Shown: positions 8,888 to 18,372 of the stretch, piece by piece
Layout: each line of letters begins with the position of its first letter
Position numbering within the stretch: the stretch's first letter is position 1
DNA from: Neorhizobium galegae
Lineage (GTDB): Bacteria > Pseudomonadota > Alphaproteobacteria > Rhizobiales > Rhizobiaceae
DNA: 64,000 nt
Direction of reading: 5' to 3'
Assembly (NCBI RefSeq): GCF_017877135.1
Contig: NZ_JAGIPH010000007.1
Span: 62,001 to 126,000, forward strand
The notes under the pieces: model-generated
The model's input: the letters and a program-made list of their open reading frames with translations, nothing else
What the model was told of the DNA's origin: nothing
Databases searched by the model: none
Translations under genes and position numbers: made by a program

Positions 8888-10531
8888 ATGAGCTCAACCG
8901 CCGTCATGATCAACCTGTTCGGAGCCGTGGCCCTGCTGCTGTTCGGTCTGTCGCAGGTCAAGGACGGCGTGTCGCGGGCTTTTGGCGCCCAGCTTCGCAC
9001 GGGCCTTTCCACGGGGACGCGCAACGGGTTGCGATCCTTCGTCTCCGGCCTCTTCGCCACGATTGCGCTGCAAAGCTCGACGGCCACCGCGCTGATGACT
9101 GCCTCCTTCGTGGAACGGGACCTCATCCGGCCGCGCATGGCCCAGATCGTCCTTCTCGGCGCCAATGTCGGCACCGCCATCACCGCCTGGATCGTCGGCT
9201 TTGGCATCGGCTGGCTGTCGCCGCTCCTCATCCTCGTCGGCATCGGCTTTCACCGCAGCAGGGCCAGCAACCGTCAGGGGCTCGGGGCTGCGTTGATCGG
9301 CATCGGCATCATGCTTCTGTCGCTGCACCTGATGAGTGCGGCGACCGAGCCCTTGCGGGAATCGCAGGCGCTCTTTGCCTTTATCGGCCTTCTGGACAAT
9401 GCCTGGCCGGTCGCCTTTGCGCTTGCGGCTTCCATCGCCTTCCTATCCTCGTCCAGCCTTGCCGCAGTGGTTCTCATCCTCTCGGTTGCCGCAACCGGTG
9501 CGGTTCCGACGGCGCTGATCCTCGTCCTCGTGCTTGGGGCAAATTTTGGCGGTGCCATTCCGCCCTACATGGCGTCGCTTTCGGCCGCGTCCTCTGCGCG
9601 CCGCGTCACGCTTGGCAATCTCATCGTGCGCGGCATCGGCTGCCTGCTGGTACTGCCGCTTGCCGGCTACGGTGCCATGCTTCTGGAAATGCTGCCGACG
9701 CCCGGTGCCATGCTGCCGGTCGATGCGCATCTGGCCTTCAACCTGGCGCTTGCCCTGGTGGCCTGGCCCTTCTCAACCTTGCTGTCCGGCTGGATGGCGC
9801 GCCTGATCCCGGAAGAGGTGCGGCCCGATCTTGCGCCAAAATTCCTCGACCGCGAGGAACTGTCGAGCCCCGTCGTTGCACTGACCAGTGCCACGCGCGA
9901 GGTGCTGGGCGTCGGCGATCTCATCGAGCGTATGCTGATGAAGACATCGGATGCCTTCTCCCAGAACGATCTCTCCCAGCTCACCGAGGTGGCGCAGCTG
10001 GAACACCGCGTCGATACGCTGCAGCAGGAGGTGAAGGTCTATCTCTCCATGCTCTCGCGCGTAGGCCTCAGCGAAGACAACAGCCGCCGCTCGATCCACA
10101 TCATCGACTATGCCATCAACCTGGAACACATCGGCGACATCATCGAAAAGGGCCTGTTGCCGCAGGTCGTCAAGAAAATCTCGCTCGGCCTCAAGTTCTC
10201 CGACGACGGCTATGACGAATTGATGCGGCTGATGACGCTTACCATCGACAACCTGCGCGTGGCGCAGACGATTTTCGTCACGCGCGATTTTGACCTTGCC
10301 CGTCACATGATGGAGGTGAAGGTGGAGGTGCGGCGGATGGAGAAGGAATCCGCCGAGCGCCACCTCAAACGCCTTCAGGACGGCCGGCTGGAAAGCCTGC
10401 AGACCAGCTCGCTGCATCTCGATCTTCTGCGCGACCTGAAGCGCATCAATGCGCATATCGTCTCTGTCGCCCATCCGATCCTGGACGAAAGCGGCCTTCT
10501 CGTGGAAAGCCGCCTTCGCGCCTCGCAGTAA
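8888..10531 (+). CDS. Na+/phosphate cotransporter family protein with C-terminal PhoU-like domain
   Basis: The 547-residue protein has an N-terminal membrane half with the two inverted Na/Pi-cotransporter repeats (motifs QSSTATALMTASF near residue 60 and SSSSLAAVVLILS near 190) and a C-terminal helical PhoU-like half from about residue 330. Such proteins take up or extrude inorganic phosphate with sodium. The PhoU part is thought to regulate. The ATG at 8888 follows a strong GGAGGG. An in-frame ATG at 8768 would add 40 polar residues before the first helix and is unlikely. It sits between ugp and phn, which supports a role in phosphorus supply. Confidence 0.88.
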   Translation: MSSTAVMINLFGAVALLLFGLSQVKDGVSRAFGAQLRTGLSTGTRNGLRSFVSGLFATIALQSSTATALMTASFVERDLIRPRMAQIVLLGANVGTAITAWIVGFGIGWLSPLLILVGIGFHRSRASNRQGLGAALIGIGIMLLSLHLMSAATEPLRESQALFAFIGLLDNAWPVAFALAASIAFLSSSSLAAVVLILSVAATGAVPTALILVLVLGANFGGAIPPYMASLSAASSARRVTLGNLIVRGIGCLLVLPLAGYGAMLLEMLPTPGAMLPVDAHLAFNLALALVAWPFSTLLSGWMARLIPEEVRPDLAPKFLDREELSSPVVALTSATREVLGVGDLIERMLMKTSDAFSQNDLSQLTEVAQLEHRVDTLQQEVKVYLSMLSRVGLSEDNSRRSIHIIDYAINLEHIGDIIEKGLLPQVVKKISLGLKFSDDGYDELMRLMTLTIDNLRVAQTIFVTRDFDLARHMMEVKVEVRRMEKESAERHLKRLQDGRLESLQTSSLHLDLLRDLKRINAHIVSVAHPILDESGLLVESRLRASQ

Positions 10532-10542
10532 ACCTGTGCGGC

Positions 10543-11679
10543 TCAGGCCACGCGCTGCCCTTCGCGCCAGACGGAGCGCACGACCGGCACACCGTCCGTG
10601 CGGCGAACCCGCACGAGATCGGCGCGAAGGCCGGGCGCAATGCGGCCACGATCGTCAAGGCCGACGGTGCGCGCCGGCGTTGCCGTCACCATGGCAAGCG
10701 CTTGCGGCAGCGTCAGGCCTTCGATGTCGTCTGACAGAACGAAAGGGGCGTGGAGCAGGCTGAACGGCACGTAATCCGAAGAGAGCACGTCGAGCACACC
10801 CCGTTCGGCGAGATCGCGCGCCGCAATATTGCCGGAATGCGATTTGCCACGCACCACGTTCGGAGCGCCCATCAAGACGCTCATGCCGGCCTTGTGGGAG
10901 GCATCGGCGGCATCGAGGCTGGTCGGGAACTCGGCCAGCCGGACACCGTAGCCGACAGCCTCTTCGACATGGTCAAGGGTCGCATCGTCGTGGCTTGCGA
11001 TGGTAATGCCGCGGCGATGGCAGAGCGCTGCCAGATGATCGCGGTGCGGGCCGGAATAGCGCGCCGAGGATTCCTGCCGGCGCGCCACGAAGCGCTGGAA
11101 TTCCTCGTCCGACAGGCCGCGCTTGCTTTTGTAATAGAGCGTGTAGTGCTCCATCGTCTGGAACTGACGCTGGCCCGGCGCATGGTCCATCAGCGACACA
11201 AGCCGGACAGCCGGGTCTTCCTCGAAATCGGCGATATGCTCCAGCACGTCGGCGGAGGATACCTCGCAGCGCAGGTGCAGCAGATGGTCGGCACGCAGCC
11301 GGTCTTCCTGTTGCGCCAGATGGATCGCATCGGCCATGTCGCGCATCTCGCCGGGGCGAAAGCCGCCGTCCTCGTCCGAGCCCATGCGCAGGCAGTCGAA
11401 GACCGTGGTGATGCCCGAGGTGACGACCTGCGCATCATGCGACTGGATGGCGGAAATCTTGTTCCAGCGCACGCCCGGACGCGGCGAATAATGGGCTTCC
11501 AGATGGTCCGTATGCAGTTCCACCAATCCGGCAATCAGATAATCGCCCCCGAAATCCTCGCCAAGCGCGCTCGATCCTTCCGCGATATCGGCAATCTTGC
11601 CGTCGGCGATCCGGACACTGCCTTCGATGAGGCGGTCTTCGAGAACGATTCGGGCGTTGGACAGAATGATTTCGGGCAT
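10543..11679 (-). CDS. phnM: alpha-D-ribose 1-methylphosphonate 5-triphosphate diphosphatase
   Basis: The 378-residue amidohydrolase-superfamily protein is the same length as E. coli PhnM, which removes diphosphate from the phosphonate intermediate before C-P bond cleavage. Landmarks are the metal-binding LHTDHLEAHYSPRPGVRW near residues 54-71, FDCLRMGSDEDGG, the H-rich DHAPGQRQF, ASHDDATLDHV and LSSDYVPFSL. It is the last gene of the leftward phnCDEE-M run, 47 bases beyond the second phnE. It converges with the Na/Pi cotransporter, leaving only 11 bases between the stops. Confidence 0.94.
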   Translation of the reverse strand: MPEIILSNARIVLEDRLIEGSVRIADGKIADIAEGSSALGEDFGGDYLIAGLVELHTDHLEAHYSPRPGVRWNKISAIQSHDAQVVTSGITTVFDCLRMGSDEDGGFRPGEMRDMADAIHLAQQEDRLRADHLLHLRCEVSSADVLEHIADFEEDPAVRLVSLMDHAPGQRQFQTMEHYTLYYKSKRGLSDEEFQRFVARRQESSARYSGPHRDHLAALCHRRGITIASHDDATLDHVEEAVGYGVRLAEFPTSLDAADASHKAGMSVLMGAPNVVRGKSHSGNIAARDLAERGVLDVLSSDYVPFSLLHAPFVLSDDIEGLTLPQALAMVTATPARTVGLDDRGRIAPGLRADLVRVRRTDGVPVVRSVWREGQRVA

Positions 11680-11726
11680 GACGGTTTTTCCAGATGCAGG
11701 TGGCGCAGGCCGCGCCGGTCAAAAAG

Positions 11727-13226
11727 TCAGTGGTTGCGCTTGCCGATGAGGCGTGAGCGCAGCGCGTTGGAGATGGCGTCGAAGATGAAGACGACGATCA
11801 GGATGAGGATCACCATGTAGGCGACGTTCTTCCAGTTGGTGTTGGTGCGCATCGCTTCCCAGAGCTTGAGACCGATGCCGCCGGCACCGACCGCCCCGAT
11901 AATGGTGGCCGAGCGGGTGTTGCTTTCCCAGAAGTAGAGCGCCTGGCTGGCAAAGACCGGCAGGACCTGCGGCAGGACACCGAAACGCTGCACGGCAAGC
12001 GGCGGCGCGCCAACGGACTTGATGCCTTCACGCTGCTTGTCGTCGATGTTTTCGAGCGCTTCCGAATAGAGTTTTCCAAGCGTGCCGGTGTCGGTGAAGA
12101 AGATCGCCGAAATGCCGGCGAGCGGCCCGGGGCCGAAGGCGCGGGTGAAGAACAGTGCCCAGATCAGCATGTCGACCGAGCGCTGGAAATCGAAGAAGCG
12201 CTTGACCAGCTGATTGACGGGACGGTTGAGCGTGATGTTGCGCGCAGCGATGAAGCAAAGCGGAAAGGCGACGACAGAGGCAAGCAGCGTGCCGACAAAG
12301 GCCATGACGATGGTCTGGAACAGCTTTGTCCAGACATCGAGATGCTGCCAGGATGGATTGTAGAGAATATTGTCGATGGCAAGCGACAGGTTGCTCTGGG
12401 CCGGATCCAGCCGCTCGTCGGAGCGGATCAGCGTGAGAACCTCGCTCAACGGCTTGCCGAAATAAGGCGAGTCGATGTCGAACAGAAAACCCGGCCAGCC
12501 GAGATAACGTTTGTGGACGATGACCGCATCGCTGCGCACCTCCGCCCAGCCGGAAAAGCCGAAAGCGACCACGATCTTTTCGCCCGGCGCGCGCTGCGTT
12601 GCCCACGCGGGAAGCGGGCCGGATGCCCGCACGCTGTCTCGGCCAAGCGAAATGGCAAGCGTTTCACCGGAGCGGGTGATGGTGACGCCGGGCGGTGCCA
12701 CCTCGATCGTGGCGTCCGGGGTCATTTTCACCACCGCATGGGTCACCACCTCCTCGCTCACCGTCTGGCTGGCGGGCGCTGCGTCACCGGTTCCGATCGG
12801 AGCCGGGGCAGGCGCCATGAAGGAGAAAGTGGAGGCGGGTGCGGAAGGCTGGGCTGCGGCAGCAGGGGCGGTGATCGTGCGGGTGATCGTTTCCCGCTTC
12901 GCCTGCAGCCAGTCCGGGTTCGGATTGGGGCCGATCGGATCGAAGCGCGAAAATTCCACCTTCATCGTGGCATCATCCCGGATCGCAATCGTCGGGCGCT
13001 CCTCATAGGAGACCCAGTCGGCAAGATAGTTGCCGGCAATGGTCCAGTTGGCCGAGGACATCACCTGCGGGACGGAAAACAGCCAGGAGCAGAAGGCGAG
13101 GTAAAGAATGCCGCTGGTGAGGATCAGCGGGATCCGGAACCGGCTCCAGACGGAGGCGGTGACCAGATGCGGATGGCGGGCGGCAACGGCGTCGAGATCG
13201 GTGGCGGACAGGCTCTGCATGGTCAA
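11727..13226 (-). CDS. phnE: phosphonate ABC transporter permease with a large periplasmic insertion
   Basis: The 499-residue protein has a normal PhnE core from about residue 300 to the end, with the EAA-type loop near residues 394-415 (ENIDDKQREGIKSVGAPP) and the motif SATIIGAVGAGGIG near 440. Between the first helix (about 33-52) and the second (about 303-322) lies an insertion of roughly 250 residues. It includes an Ala/Pro-rich linker at about 119-153 and a beta-rich, hydrophilic part. Usual PhnE proteins are near 260-300 residues. The gene lies four bases after the other phnE and ahead of phnM. The role of the insertion is unknown. Confidence 0.9.
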   Translation of the reverse strand: MTMQSLSATDLDAVAARHPHLVTASVWSRFRIPLILTSGILYLAFCSWLFSVPQVMSSANWTIAGNYLADWVSYEERPTIAIRDDATMKVEFSRFDPIGPNPNPDWLQAKRETITRTITAPAAAAQPSAPASTFSFMAPAPAPIGTGDAAPASQTVSEEVVTHAVVKMTPDATIEVAPPGVTITRSGETLAISLGRDSVRASGPLPAWATQRAPGEKIVVAFGFSGWAEVRSDAVIVHKRYLGWPGFLFDIDSPYFGKPLSEVLTLIRSDERLDPAQSNLSLAIDNILYNPSWQHLDVWTKLFQTIVMAFVGTLLASVVAFPLCFIAARNITLNRPVNQLVKRFFDFQRSVDMLIWALFFTRAFGPGPLAGISAIFFTDTGTLGKLYSEALENIDDKQREGIKSVGAPPLAVQRFGVLPQVLPVFASQALYFWESNTRSATIIGAVGAGGIGLKLWEAMRTNTNWKNVAYMVILILIVVFIFDAISNALRSRLIGKRNH

Positions 13227-13230
13227 ATCC

Positions 13231-14235
13231 TCACACGACCGGACGGAAGGCCTGATCGCCCACCAGCTTGCGGCGCAGCCAGGCGGACAGCTGGTCCACG
13301 GCGATGATGGTCAGCAAAAGCAGAAGCACGATCGCAAGCGTCTTTGCCTCATGGCCGCGGGTGATCGACAGGCGAAGCTGCTCGCCGATGCCGCCGCCGC
13401 CGACCGCACCGATAATGGTGGAGGCGCGCACGTTGATCTCCAGCCGCAACAGGAAATAGCTGACGAAATTCGGCATGACCTGCGGCACCATGGCAAACCA
13501 CACGCGCTCGATCCAGCTGGCGCCGGCCGCCTTCAACCCCTCGTCGGGACGCATGTCGGCGTTTTCGATGACCTCGAAGAACAGTTTGCCGAGCGCTCCG
13601 ATGGTGTGGATGGAGACGGCAATCATCGCCGGGATCGGCCCGAGCGACAGGATGGCGAGAAAGAAGCCGGCGAGCACGATCTCGGGAAAGGCGCGCAGGA
13701 TTTCCATGAACCGGCGCACGGGGCCGCGGATCCAGACGTTCTTCATCATGTTGCGCGCGGCAAGGAAGGACAGGATGGAGCCGAAGAAGAACCCGATGAT
13801 GGTGGAGGCGAGCGCAATGTTCAGCGTCTCAGCCATCTTGTAGAAATATTCCGGAATGTAGAGGCTCTGAGTGATATAGTAGCGCCCGTCCGGGTAATCA
13901 TATTGCAGGCTGCCGTCGAAATAGGGCGAGGGCAGATCAAACAGCGCCCGCCAGATTTCCATGCCGTCACGCGGAACGAGCATTTCGACAAAATCAAACA
14001 GGTGCGGCAACCGGTCGATGAACTTGCCGGAATTGCTGTCATTGGCAAACCACAGCGATCCGGTCAGCGCGACAAACAGCACAGCAAGGCTGAGGATGGT
14101 GTAACGGCGACGCCCGCGCGCCAGAACCTGCCAATGGGCCTCGATCTGGGCGCCACGTTCTCCCAGAGGGGCATGGGTCGGGCTGGTCTGCATTCTGGGA
14201 ACTACCATTGGCTGGGGGGTGTGCTGGACTGTCAC
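13231..14235 (-). CDS. phnE: phosphonate ABC transporter permease
   Basis: The 334-residue permease has the PhnE motif RASTIIGAVGGGGIGEQL near its C-terminus and an EAA-like loop ENADMRPDEGLKAAG. It forms a heterodimer, by inference, with the long PhnE encoded next. The reading frame opens at a GTG (14235) with no obvious ribosome site; in-frame ATGs at 14208 and 14193 are possible starts and would still leave the first helix intact. A periplasmic loop of about 70 residues after helix 1 is longer than in E. coli PhnE. It follows phnD after 61 bases. Confidence 0.92.
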   Translation of the reverse strand: MTVQHTPQPMVVPRMQTSPTHAPLGERGAQIEAHWQVLARGRRRYTILSLAVLFVALTGSLWFANDSNSGKFIDRLPHLFDFVEMLVPRDGMEIWRALFDLPSPYFDGSLQYDYPDGRYYITQSLYIPEYFYKMAETLNIALASTIIGFFFGSILSFLAARNMMKNVWIRGPVRRFMEILRAFPEIVLAGFFLAILSLGPIPAMIAVSIHTIGALGKLFFEVIENADMRPDEGLKAAGASWIERVWFAMVPQVMPNFVSYFLLRLEINVRASTIIGAVGGGGIGEQLRLSITRGHEAKTLAIVLLLLLTIIAVDQLSAWLRRKLVGDQAFRPVV

Positions 14236-14296
14236 AGCGGATCAGCCGCCGGAGGATAAGGCTCCGGCGACTGGAAGAAGTCGAGGCGCGCGCCGA

Positions 14297-15205
14297 TCAG
14301 CCGCCGATGGTTGCCTTGCGGGCGTCGATGATCGGCTTGTAGAAGCTCTCGTTGACTTCGGCGAAGCCCTTGAAATCGCCGCCTTCGATGGCCGAGAAGC
14401 ACTTGGGATCCGTCTTCGGCAGCGCCATCATGTAGGCGGTCAGCTTCTTCTTCATGTCGGCCGAGAGCGACGAACGAACGACGATCGGGCCGTTCGGGAT
14501 GAGCGGCGACTTCCACAGCTCGACGAGGTCGTCCATGTTGACGATGCCCTTGTCGGCCATCTTCTTCAGGTTGCCCGAGGTATAGCCGTCCTTGAAATTG
14601 CCAACGCCCGAACCGAAGGTCGTGCCGGCATCGAACGTGCCCTTCAGCACTTCGAGAACGAGGTTTTCATGGCCGCCGCCAAAGCCGGTGGAGCCGACAT
14701 ATTCCTTGACCGGCTTGCCACCAAGAGCGGCCGGCAGCGTCACCGTCGGGATCAGGTAGCCGGAGGTGGAGTCCGGATCGGCAAAGCCGAGCTTCTTGCC
14801 CTTGATGTCGGTGACCTTGGTCATGCCGGAATCCTTGCGGGCCACCATGATCGAGTAGTAACCCATCGAGCCGTCGGTCTGGACGGTCGTCAGGATCGGC
14901 TCGATAGCCTTCGGATTGGAGAGATAGGCCTTGGCATAGCCGGAAGCGCCGAGTTCTGCGTAATCGAGCGTGCCGCCCAGGAGGCCCTGGATGACGCCGT
15001 CATAATCGGCGGCCGGGAAGAGCGAAACCTTCTCGAAGCCGAATTCCTGCTTCAGGTGATCGACCAGGCACTGGTTGTTGCGCAGACGGTCGGCTTCGTT
15101 TTCGCCGCCGATCAGGCCGATGCGGAATTCCTTGACGTCCTGGGCATGGGAAGCGCCGGCGAGCGACAGAAGTGCGACGGCGGCAAGAAGGGTCTTCTTC
15201 AACAT
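14297..15205 (-). CDS. phnD: phosphonate ABC transporter, periplasmic binding protein
   Basis: The 302-residue protein has a signal peptide (MLKKTLLAAVALLSLAGASHAQ) and the PhnD/SsuA-like fold. Family segments are FRIGLIGGENEADRLRNNQ, YAELGASGYAKAY, GSMGYYSIMVARKDSGM, GKKLGFADPDSTSGYL and GTFDAGTTF. It captures phosphonates or their esters in the periplasm for PhnCEE. It is preceded by a good ribosome site (AGGAGAT, reading leftward from 15214) and lies 84 bases after phnC. Confidence 0.94.
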   Translation of the reverse strand: MLKKTLLAAVALLSLAGASHAQDVKEFRIGLIGGENEADRLRNNQCLVDHLKQEFGFEKVSLFPAADYDGVIQGLLGGTLDYAELGASGYAKAYLSNPKAIEPILTTVQTDGSMGYYSIMVARKDSGMTKVTDIKGKKLGFADPDSTSGYLIPTVTLPAALGGKPVKEYVGSTGFGGGHENLVLEVLKGTFDAGTTFGSGVGNFKDGYTSGNLKKMADKGIVNMDDLVELWKSPLIPNGPIVVRSSLSADMKKKLTAYMMALPKTDPKCFSAIEGGDFKGFAEVNESFYKPIIDARKATIGG

Positions 15206-15289
15206 GAGTTCATCTCCTGTGAGAGCGGAATGCGTGAATAGCTTTCAAGAACGTCTTGCCCTTGACGCGGGCTGGCGATCGGGTCGGAA

Positions 15290-16147
15290 CTAGGCGCCGG
15301 CTTGTGCGAGCGACCTGTGCTCCGGGGATGGCGTGTCTGCGGCGCCGTGTGCGGCCGCTGGAATGTTGATGCTGGTCGAGGTCATGCTTTCATCGATGCC
15401 GGTGCCGTCCTTGTCGGCGCCGTAGATCTCCTGCACGGCCGCGGCCGTCAGTTCTGACGGCTTGCCGTCAAACACCACGCGACCGCGCGCCATGCCGATG
15501 ATGCGTTCGCAATAGCTGCGCGCCGTATCCAGCGTGTGCAGGTTGGTGATCACGGTAATGCCTTCGCTCTCGTTGATGGCGCGCAGGGCATCCATGACAA
15601 TCTTGGCGTTCAGCGGATCGAGCGAGGCAATCGGCTCGTCCGCCAGAACCATTTTCGGCGATTGCATCAGCGCACGGGCAATGGCGACACGCTGCTGCTG
15701 GCCACCGGAGAGCGTGCCGGCCGGCTGCAGCGCGGTCTGCTCGATGCCGAGGCGCTCCAGCGCTGCAATCGCCATCAGCCTCTCCTCGCGGGTAAAGATG
15801 TTGAGGATGCTGAGCGTCGTGGAGCGATGGTTGAGGCGTCCAAGCAGAACGTTTGTGAGAACGTCCAGGCGCGGCACGAGATTGAACTGCTGGAAGATCA
15901 TGGCGCAATCGCGCTGCCAGTCGCGCAGCGGCTTGCCCTTGAGTTTCGAGACATCCGTGCCACCAAACAGGATGTTGCCCGAGGTCGGATCGGCCAGCCG
16001 GTTGATCATGCGCAGCAGCGTCGATTTGCCGGCGCCGGAGCGTCCGATGACGCCGACCATCTGGCCGGAGGGAATATCGAGGGAAACAGCGTCGACGGCG
16101 GTATTCTTGCCGAACGTCCGCGTAACGTTGATCAGTCTGAAGTCCAT
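15290..16147 (-). CDS. phnC: phosphonate ABC transporter, ATP-binding subunit
   Basis: The 285-residue ATPase has Walker [10 protein letters not shown] at residues 35-43, the Q-loop [12 protein letters not shown], signature [15 protein letters not shown], Walker [12 protein letters not shown] and H-loop TNLHTLDTA. It drives phosphonate import through PhnEE. I chose the ATG at 16147 because GGGA lies eight bases before it; the ATG at 16168 would add seven residues. It is the first gene of phnCDEE-M, and the 117-base gap to the transferase gene could hold a promoter. The C-terminus has about 25 extra residues compared with E. coli PhnC. Confidence 0.93.
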   Translation of the reverse strand: MDFRLINVTRTFGKNTAVDAVSLDIPSGQMVGVIGRSGAGKSTLLRMINRLADPTSGNILFGGTDVSKLKGKPLRDWQRDCAMIFQQFNLVPRLDVLTNVLLGRLNHRSTTLSILNIFTREERLMAIAALERLGIEQTALQPAGTLSGGQQQRVAIARALMQSPKMVLADEPIASLDPLNAKIVMDALRAINESEGITVITNLHTLDTARSYCERIIGMARGRVVFDGKPSELTAAAVQEIYGADKDGTGIDESMTSTSINIPAAAHGAADTPSPEHRSLAQAGA

Positions 16148-16264
16148 CGTCTTTCCCTTGCGCATCATGCTCTCGGACCATCGCTAGCGCAGCAGTGTAA
16201 AGCGCGAATGTCGGATTTGTGTAGGTTCTGTGAAGCCTTTCAAGTTGTTGATCAGAAAAGGGAA

Positions 16265-16879
16265 TCATGTGTATTTCTGGAGAAATTCTTCAGCCGTCAG
16301 CGCCCGAAAATCGGCAAGCGCTGCAAAAAGCCGGTCATGGTCCCAGTCCCACCAGGCAAGGGCTGCCATGCGGGCGGCAATGTCTGCGGGAAAGCGTTCG
16401 CGGATGAGCTTTGCCGGCACGCCGCCGACAATCGTATAGGGTGCGACGTCCTTGGAAACGACGGCGCCGGCGCCAATCACCGCGCCATTGCCGATGGTAA
16501 CGCCCGGCAGGACGGTCGCGCCATGGCCGATCCAGACATCGTGGCCGATGGTGATGCGATTTTCGCGCCGCCAGTTGAAGAAGTCATGTTCGTCCTCGGC
16601 ACCCTCGAAATAGCTCGCGGCCCGATAGGTGAAGTGATGCAGTGTTGCCCGCCACATCGGATGATTGGTGGCGTTGATGCGCACGGCAGCGGCAATATTG
16701 GCGAACTTGCCGATGGTGGCGCACCACACGGCGCCGTCGCGCTCGATATAGGAATAGTCGCCCATCTCCACTTCGGAGAGACGGCAGCGTTCGCCGACTT
16801 CCGTATAGCGGCCAAGCGTGGTGTCGCTGATGGTGGCACCATCATGGATCAGGGGTTGAAGGCCAAGCTTCTTGCTCAT
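16265..16879 (-). CDS. phosphonate-cluster hexapeptide-repeat acetyltransferase
   Basis: The 204-residue protein is a left-handed beta-helix acetyltransferase. Hexapeptide turns occur at about residues 12-60 and again at 113-150 ([30 protein letters not shown], read here in parts). It matches the phosphonate-metabolism hexapeptide family found in alphaproteobacterial phn clusters, where it is believed to acetylate an aminophosphonate or intermediate, a function analogous to PhnO. Its ATG overlaps the phnL stop (ATGA), so it is co-translated with the C-P lyase genes. The substrate is not established. Confidence 0.88.
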   Translation of the reverse strand: MSKKLGLQPLIHDGATISDTTLGRYTEVGERCRLSEVEMGDYSYIERDGAVWCATIGKFANIAAAVRINATNHPMWRATLHHFTYRAASYFEGAEDEHDFFNWRRENRITIGHDVWIGHGATVLPGVTIGNGAVIGAGAVVSKDVAPYTIVGGVPAKLIRERFPADIAARMAALAWWDWDHDRLFAALADFRALTAEEFLQKYT

Positions 16880-17583
16880 GCGGCAGCCTTCCGCGGAGAA
16901 AATGCGGTGACGTCGAGGATGCGGTCGGCAACGGCTTCGCGCACTTCCTCATCATGGAAAATGCCGAGAAGTGCGACGCCGGCCGCCTTCTTGGCCTCGA
17001 TCATAGAAACAACAACCTTGCGGTTGGCCGCATCGAGCGAGGCCGTCGGCTCGTCCAGCAGCAGGATTGCGTGGTCGGTGATGAAGCCGCGGGCAATGTT
17101 GACGCGCTGCTGTTCGCCGCCAGAAAAGGTGGCCGGCGGCAGTTGCCAGAGATCGCGGGGAAGGTTCAGCCGGGCGAGCAGGTCTGCGGCGCGTTCACGC
17201 GCTTCCTCTGCTGCGACGCCGCGGGCAACAAGCGGCTCTGCCACCACATCGAGCGCCGAAACACGCGGCACGGTGCGCAGGAACTGGCTCACGTAACCGA
17301 GCGCCGAGCGGCGGACATCCAGCACCACGCGCGGATCGGCGCTGGCGATGTCGATGGTTTTGTCCGCATGGGTGATCAGGATCTGGCCTGAATCCACGGC
17401 ATAATTGCCGTAGAGCATTTTGAGGATCGAGCTTTTGCCGATGCCGGAGGGGCCGCCGAGCACGACGCATTCGCCGCTTGCAACCGAGAAGGAGACATTG
17501 GCGACCACGGGCAGCTTCAGCCCGCCGCGCAGGTGCATGGTAAAGCTCTTGGCGACTTCGGAAACGATAAGGGGCGTGGGCAT
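16876..17583 (-). CDS. phnL: C-P lyase system ABC-type protein PhnL
   Basis: The 235-residue ABC protein has Walker [11 protein letters not shown] near residues 38-47, signature [15 protein letters not shown] and Walker [13 protein letters not shown]. PhnL is required for C-P lyase and binds the core complex through PhnK, not a membrane permease. Segments [24 protein letters not shown] match PhnL. It begins 12 bases after phnK and its stop overlaps the acetyltransferase start. Confidence 0.94.
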   Translation of the reverse strand: MPTPLIVSEVAKSFTMHLRGGLKLPVVANVSFSVASGECVVLGGPSGIGKSSILKMLYGNYAVDSGQILITHADKTIDIASADPRVVLDVRRSALGYVSQFLRTVPRVSALDVVAEPLVARGVAAEEARERAADLLARLNLPRDLWQLPPATFSGGEQQRVNIARGFITDHAILLLDEPTASLDAANRKVVVSMIEAKKAAGVALLGIFHDEEVREAVADRILDVTAFSPRKAAA

Positions 17584-17595
17584 GGAGTTTCTCCG

Positions 17596-18372
17596 TCACA
17601 CTTGCAGGATCGAGGAGACGAGCAGCTGCGTATAGGGCTCGCGCGGATCGTCGAGGACACGGTCGGTGAGGCCCTGTTCGATGACATGGCCGTCCTTCAT
17701 CACCATCATCCGGTGTGAGAGGAGACGCGCGACCGCCAGATCATGCGTGACGACGATGGCGGAGAGGCCGAGATCGTTGACGAGACCGCGCACGAGATCG
17801 AGAAGGCGCGCCTGCACCGAGACATCCAGCCCGCCCGTGGGTTCGTCCATGAAGACGAGGCGCGGCGAGGTGACGAGATTGCGGGCAATCTGCAGGCGCT
17901 GGCGCATACCGCCGGAAAAGGCGCGCGGCTGGTCGTCGATACGATCCTGCGAGATTTCCACCCGCTCCAGCCATTCCGTTGCCGTCTGGCGAATGCGGCC
18001 ATAATGGCGGTCGCCGACGGCCATCAACCGTTCACCGACATTGGCGCCGGCCGACACGGTCATGCGCAGGCCATCCGCCGGGTTCTGGTGGACGAAACCC
18101 CAGTCGGTGCGCATGAGGAAGCGTCGTTCCGCCTCGCTCATGCGGTAGAGATCACGGTATTCGCCGTCGCGCATATGGTATTGCACGCAGCCGGTGGAGG
18201 GCATCAGCCGCGTTGACAGGCAGTTGAGCAGCGTCGTCTTGCCGGAGCCGGATTCGCCGACCACCGCCAGCACTTCGCCCGGCCACAGATCAAACGACAC
18301 CGCACTGCAGCCGATGCGGCTGCCGTAGAATTTGGAGAGGTCGCTGACCTTCAGAAGCGGGTTCGCGCTCAT
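17596..18372 (-). CDS. phnK: C-P lyase system ABC-type protein PhnK
   Basis: The 258-residue ABC protein has Walker A GESGSGKTTL near residues 38-47, signature FSGGMRQRLQIARNL, Walker B VFMDEPTGGLDVSVQARLLD and the PhnK-specific central stretch FVHQNPADGLRM. PhnK docks on the PhnGHIJ core at PhnJ. The ATG at 18372 overlaps the phnJ stop by four bases; an in-frame ATG at 18438 would give a meaningless arginine-rich extension inside phnJ. Length is close to E. coli PhnK (252). Confidence 0.94.
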   Translation of the reverse strand: MSANPLLKVSDLSKFYGSRIGCSAVSFDLWPGEVLAVVGESGSGKTTLLNCLSTRLMPSTGCVQYHMRDGEYRDLYRMSEAERRFLMRTDWGFVHQNPADGLRMTVSAGANVGERLMAVGDRHYGRIRQTATEWLERVEISQDRIDDQPRAFSGGMRQRLQIARNLVTSPRLVFMDEPTGGLDVSVQARLLDLVRGLVNDLGLSAIVVTHDLAVARLLSHRMMVMKDGHVIEQGLTDRVLDDPREPYTQLLVSSILQV

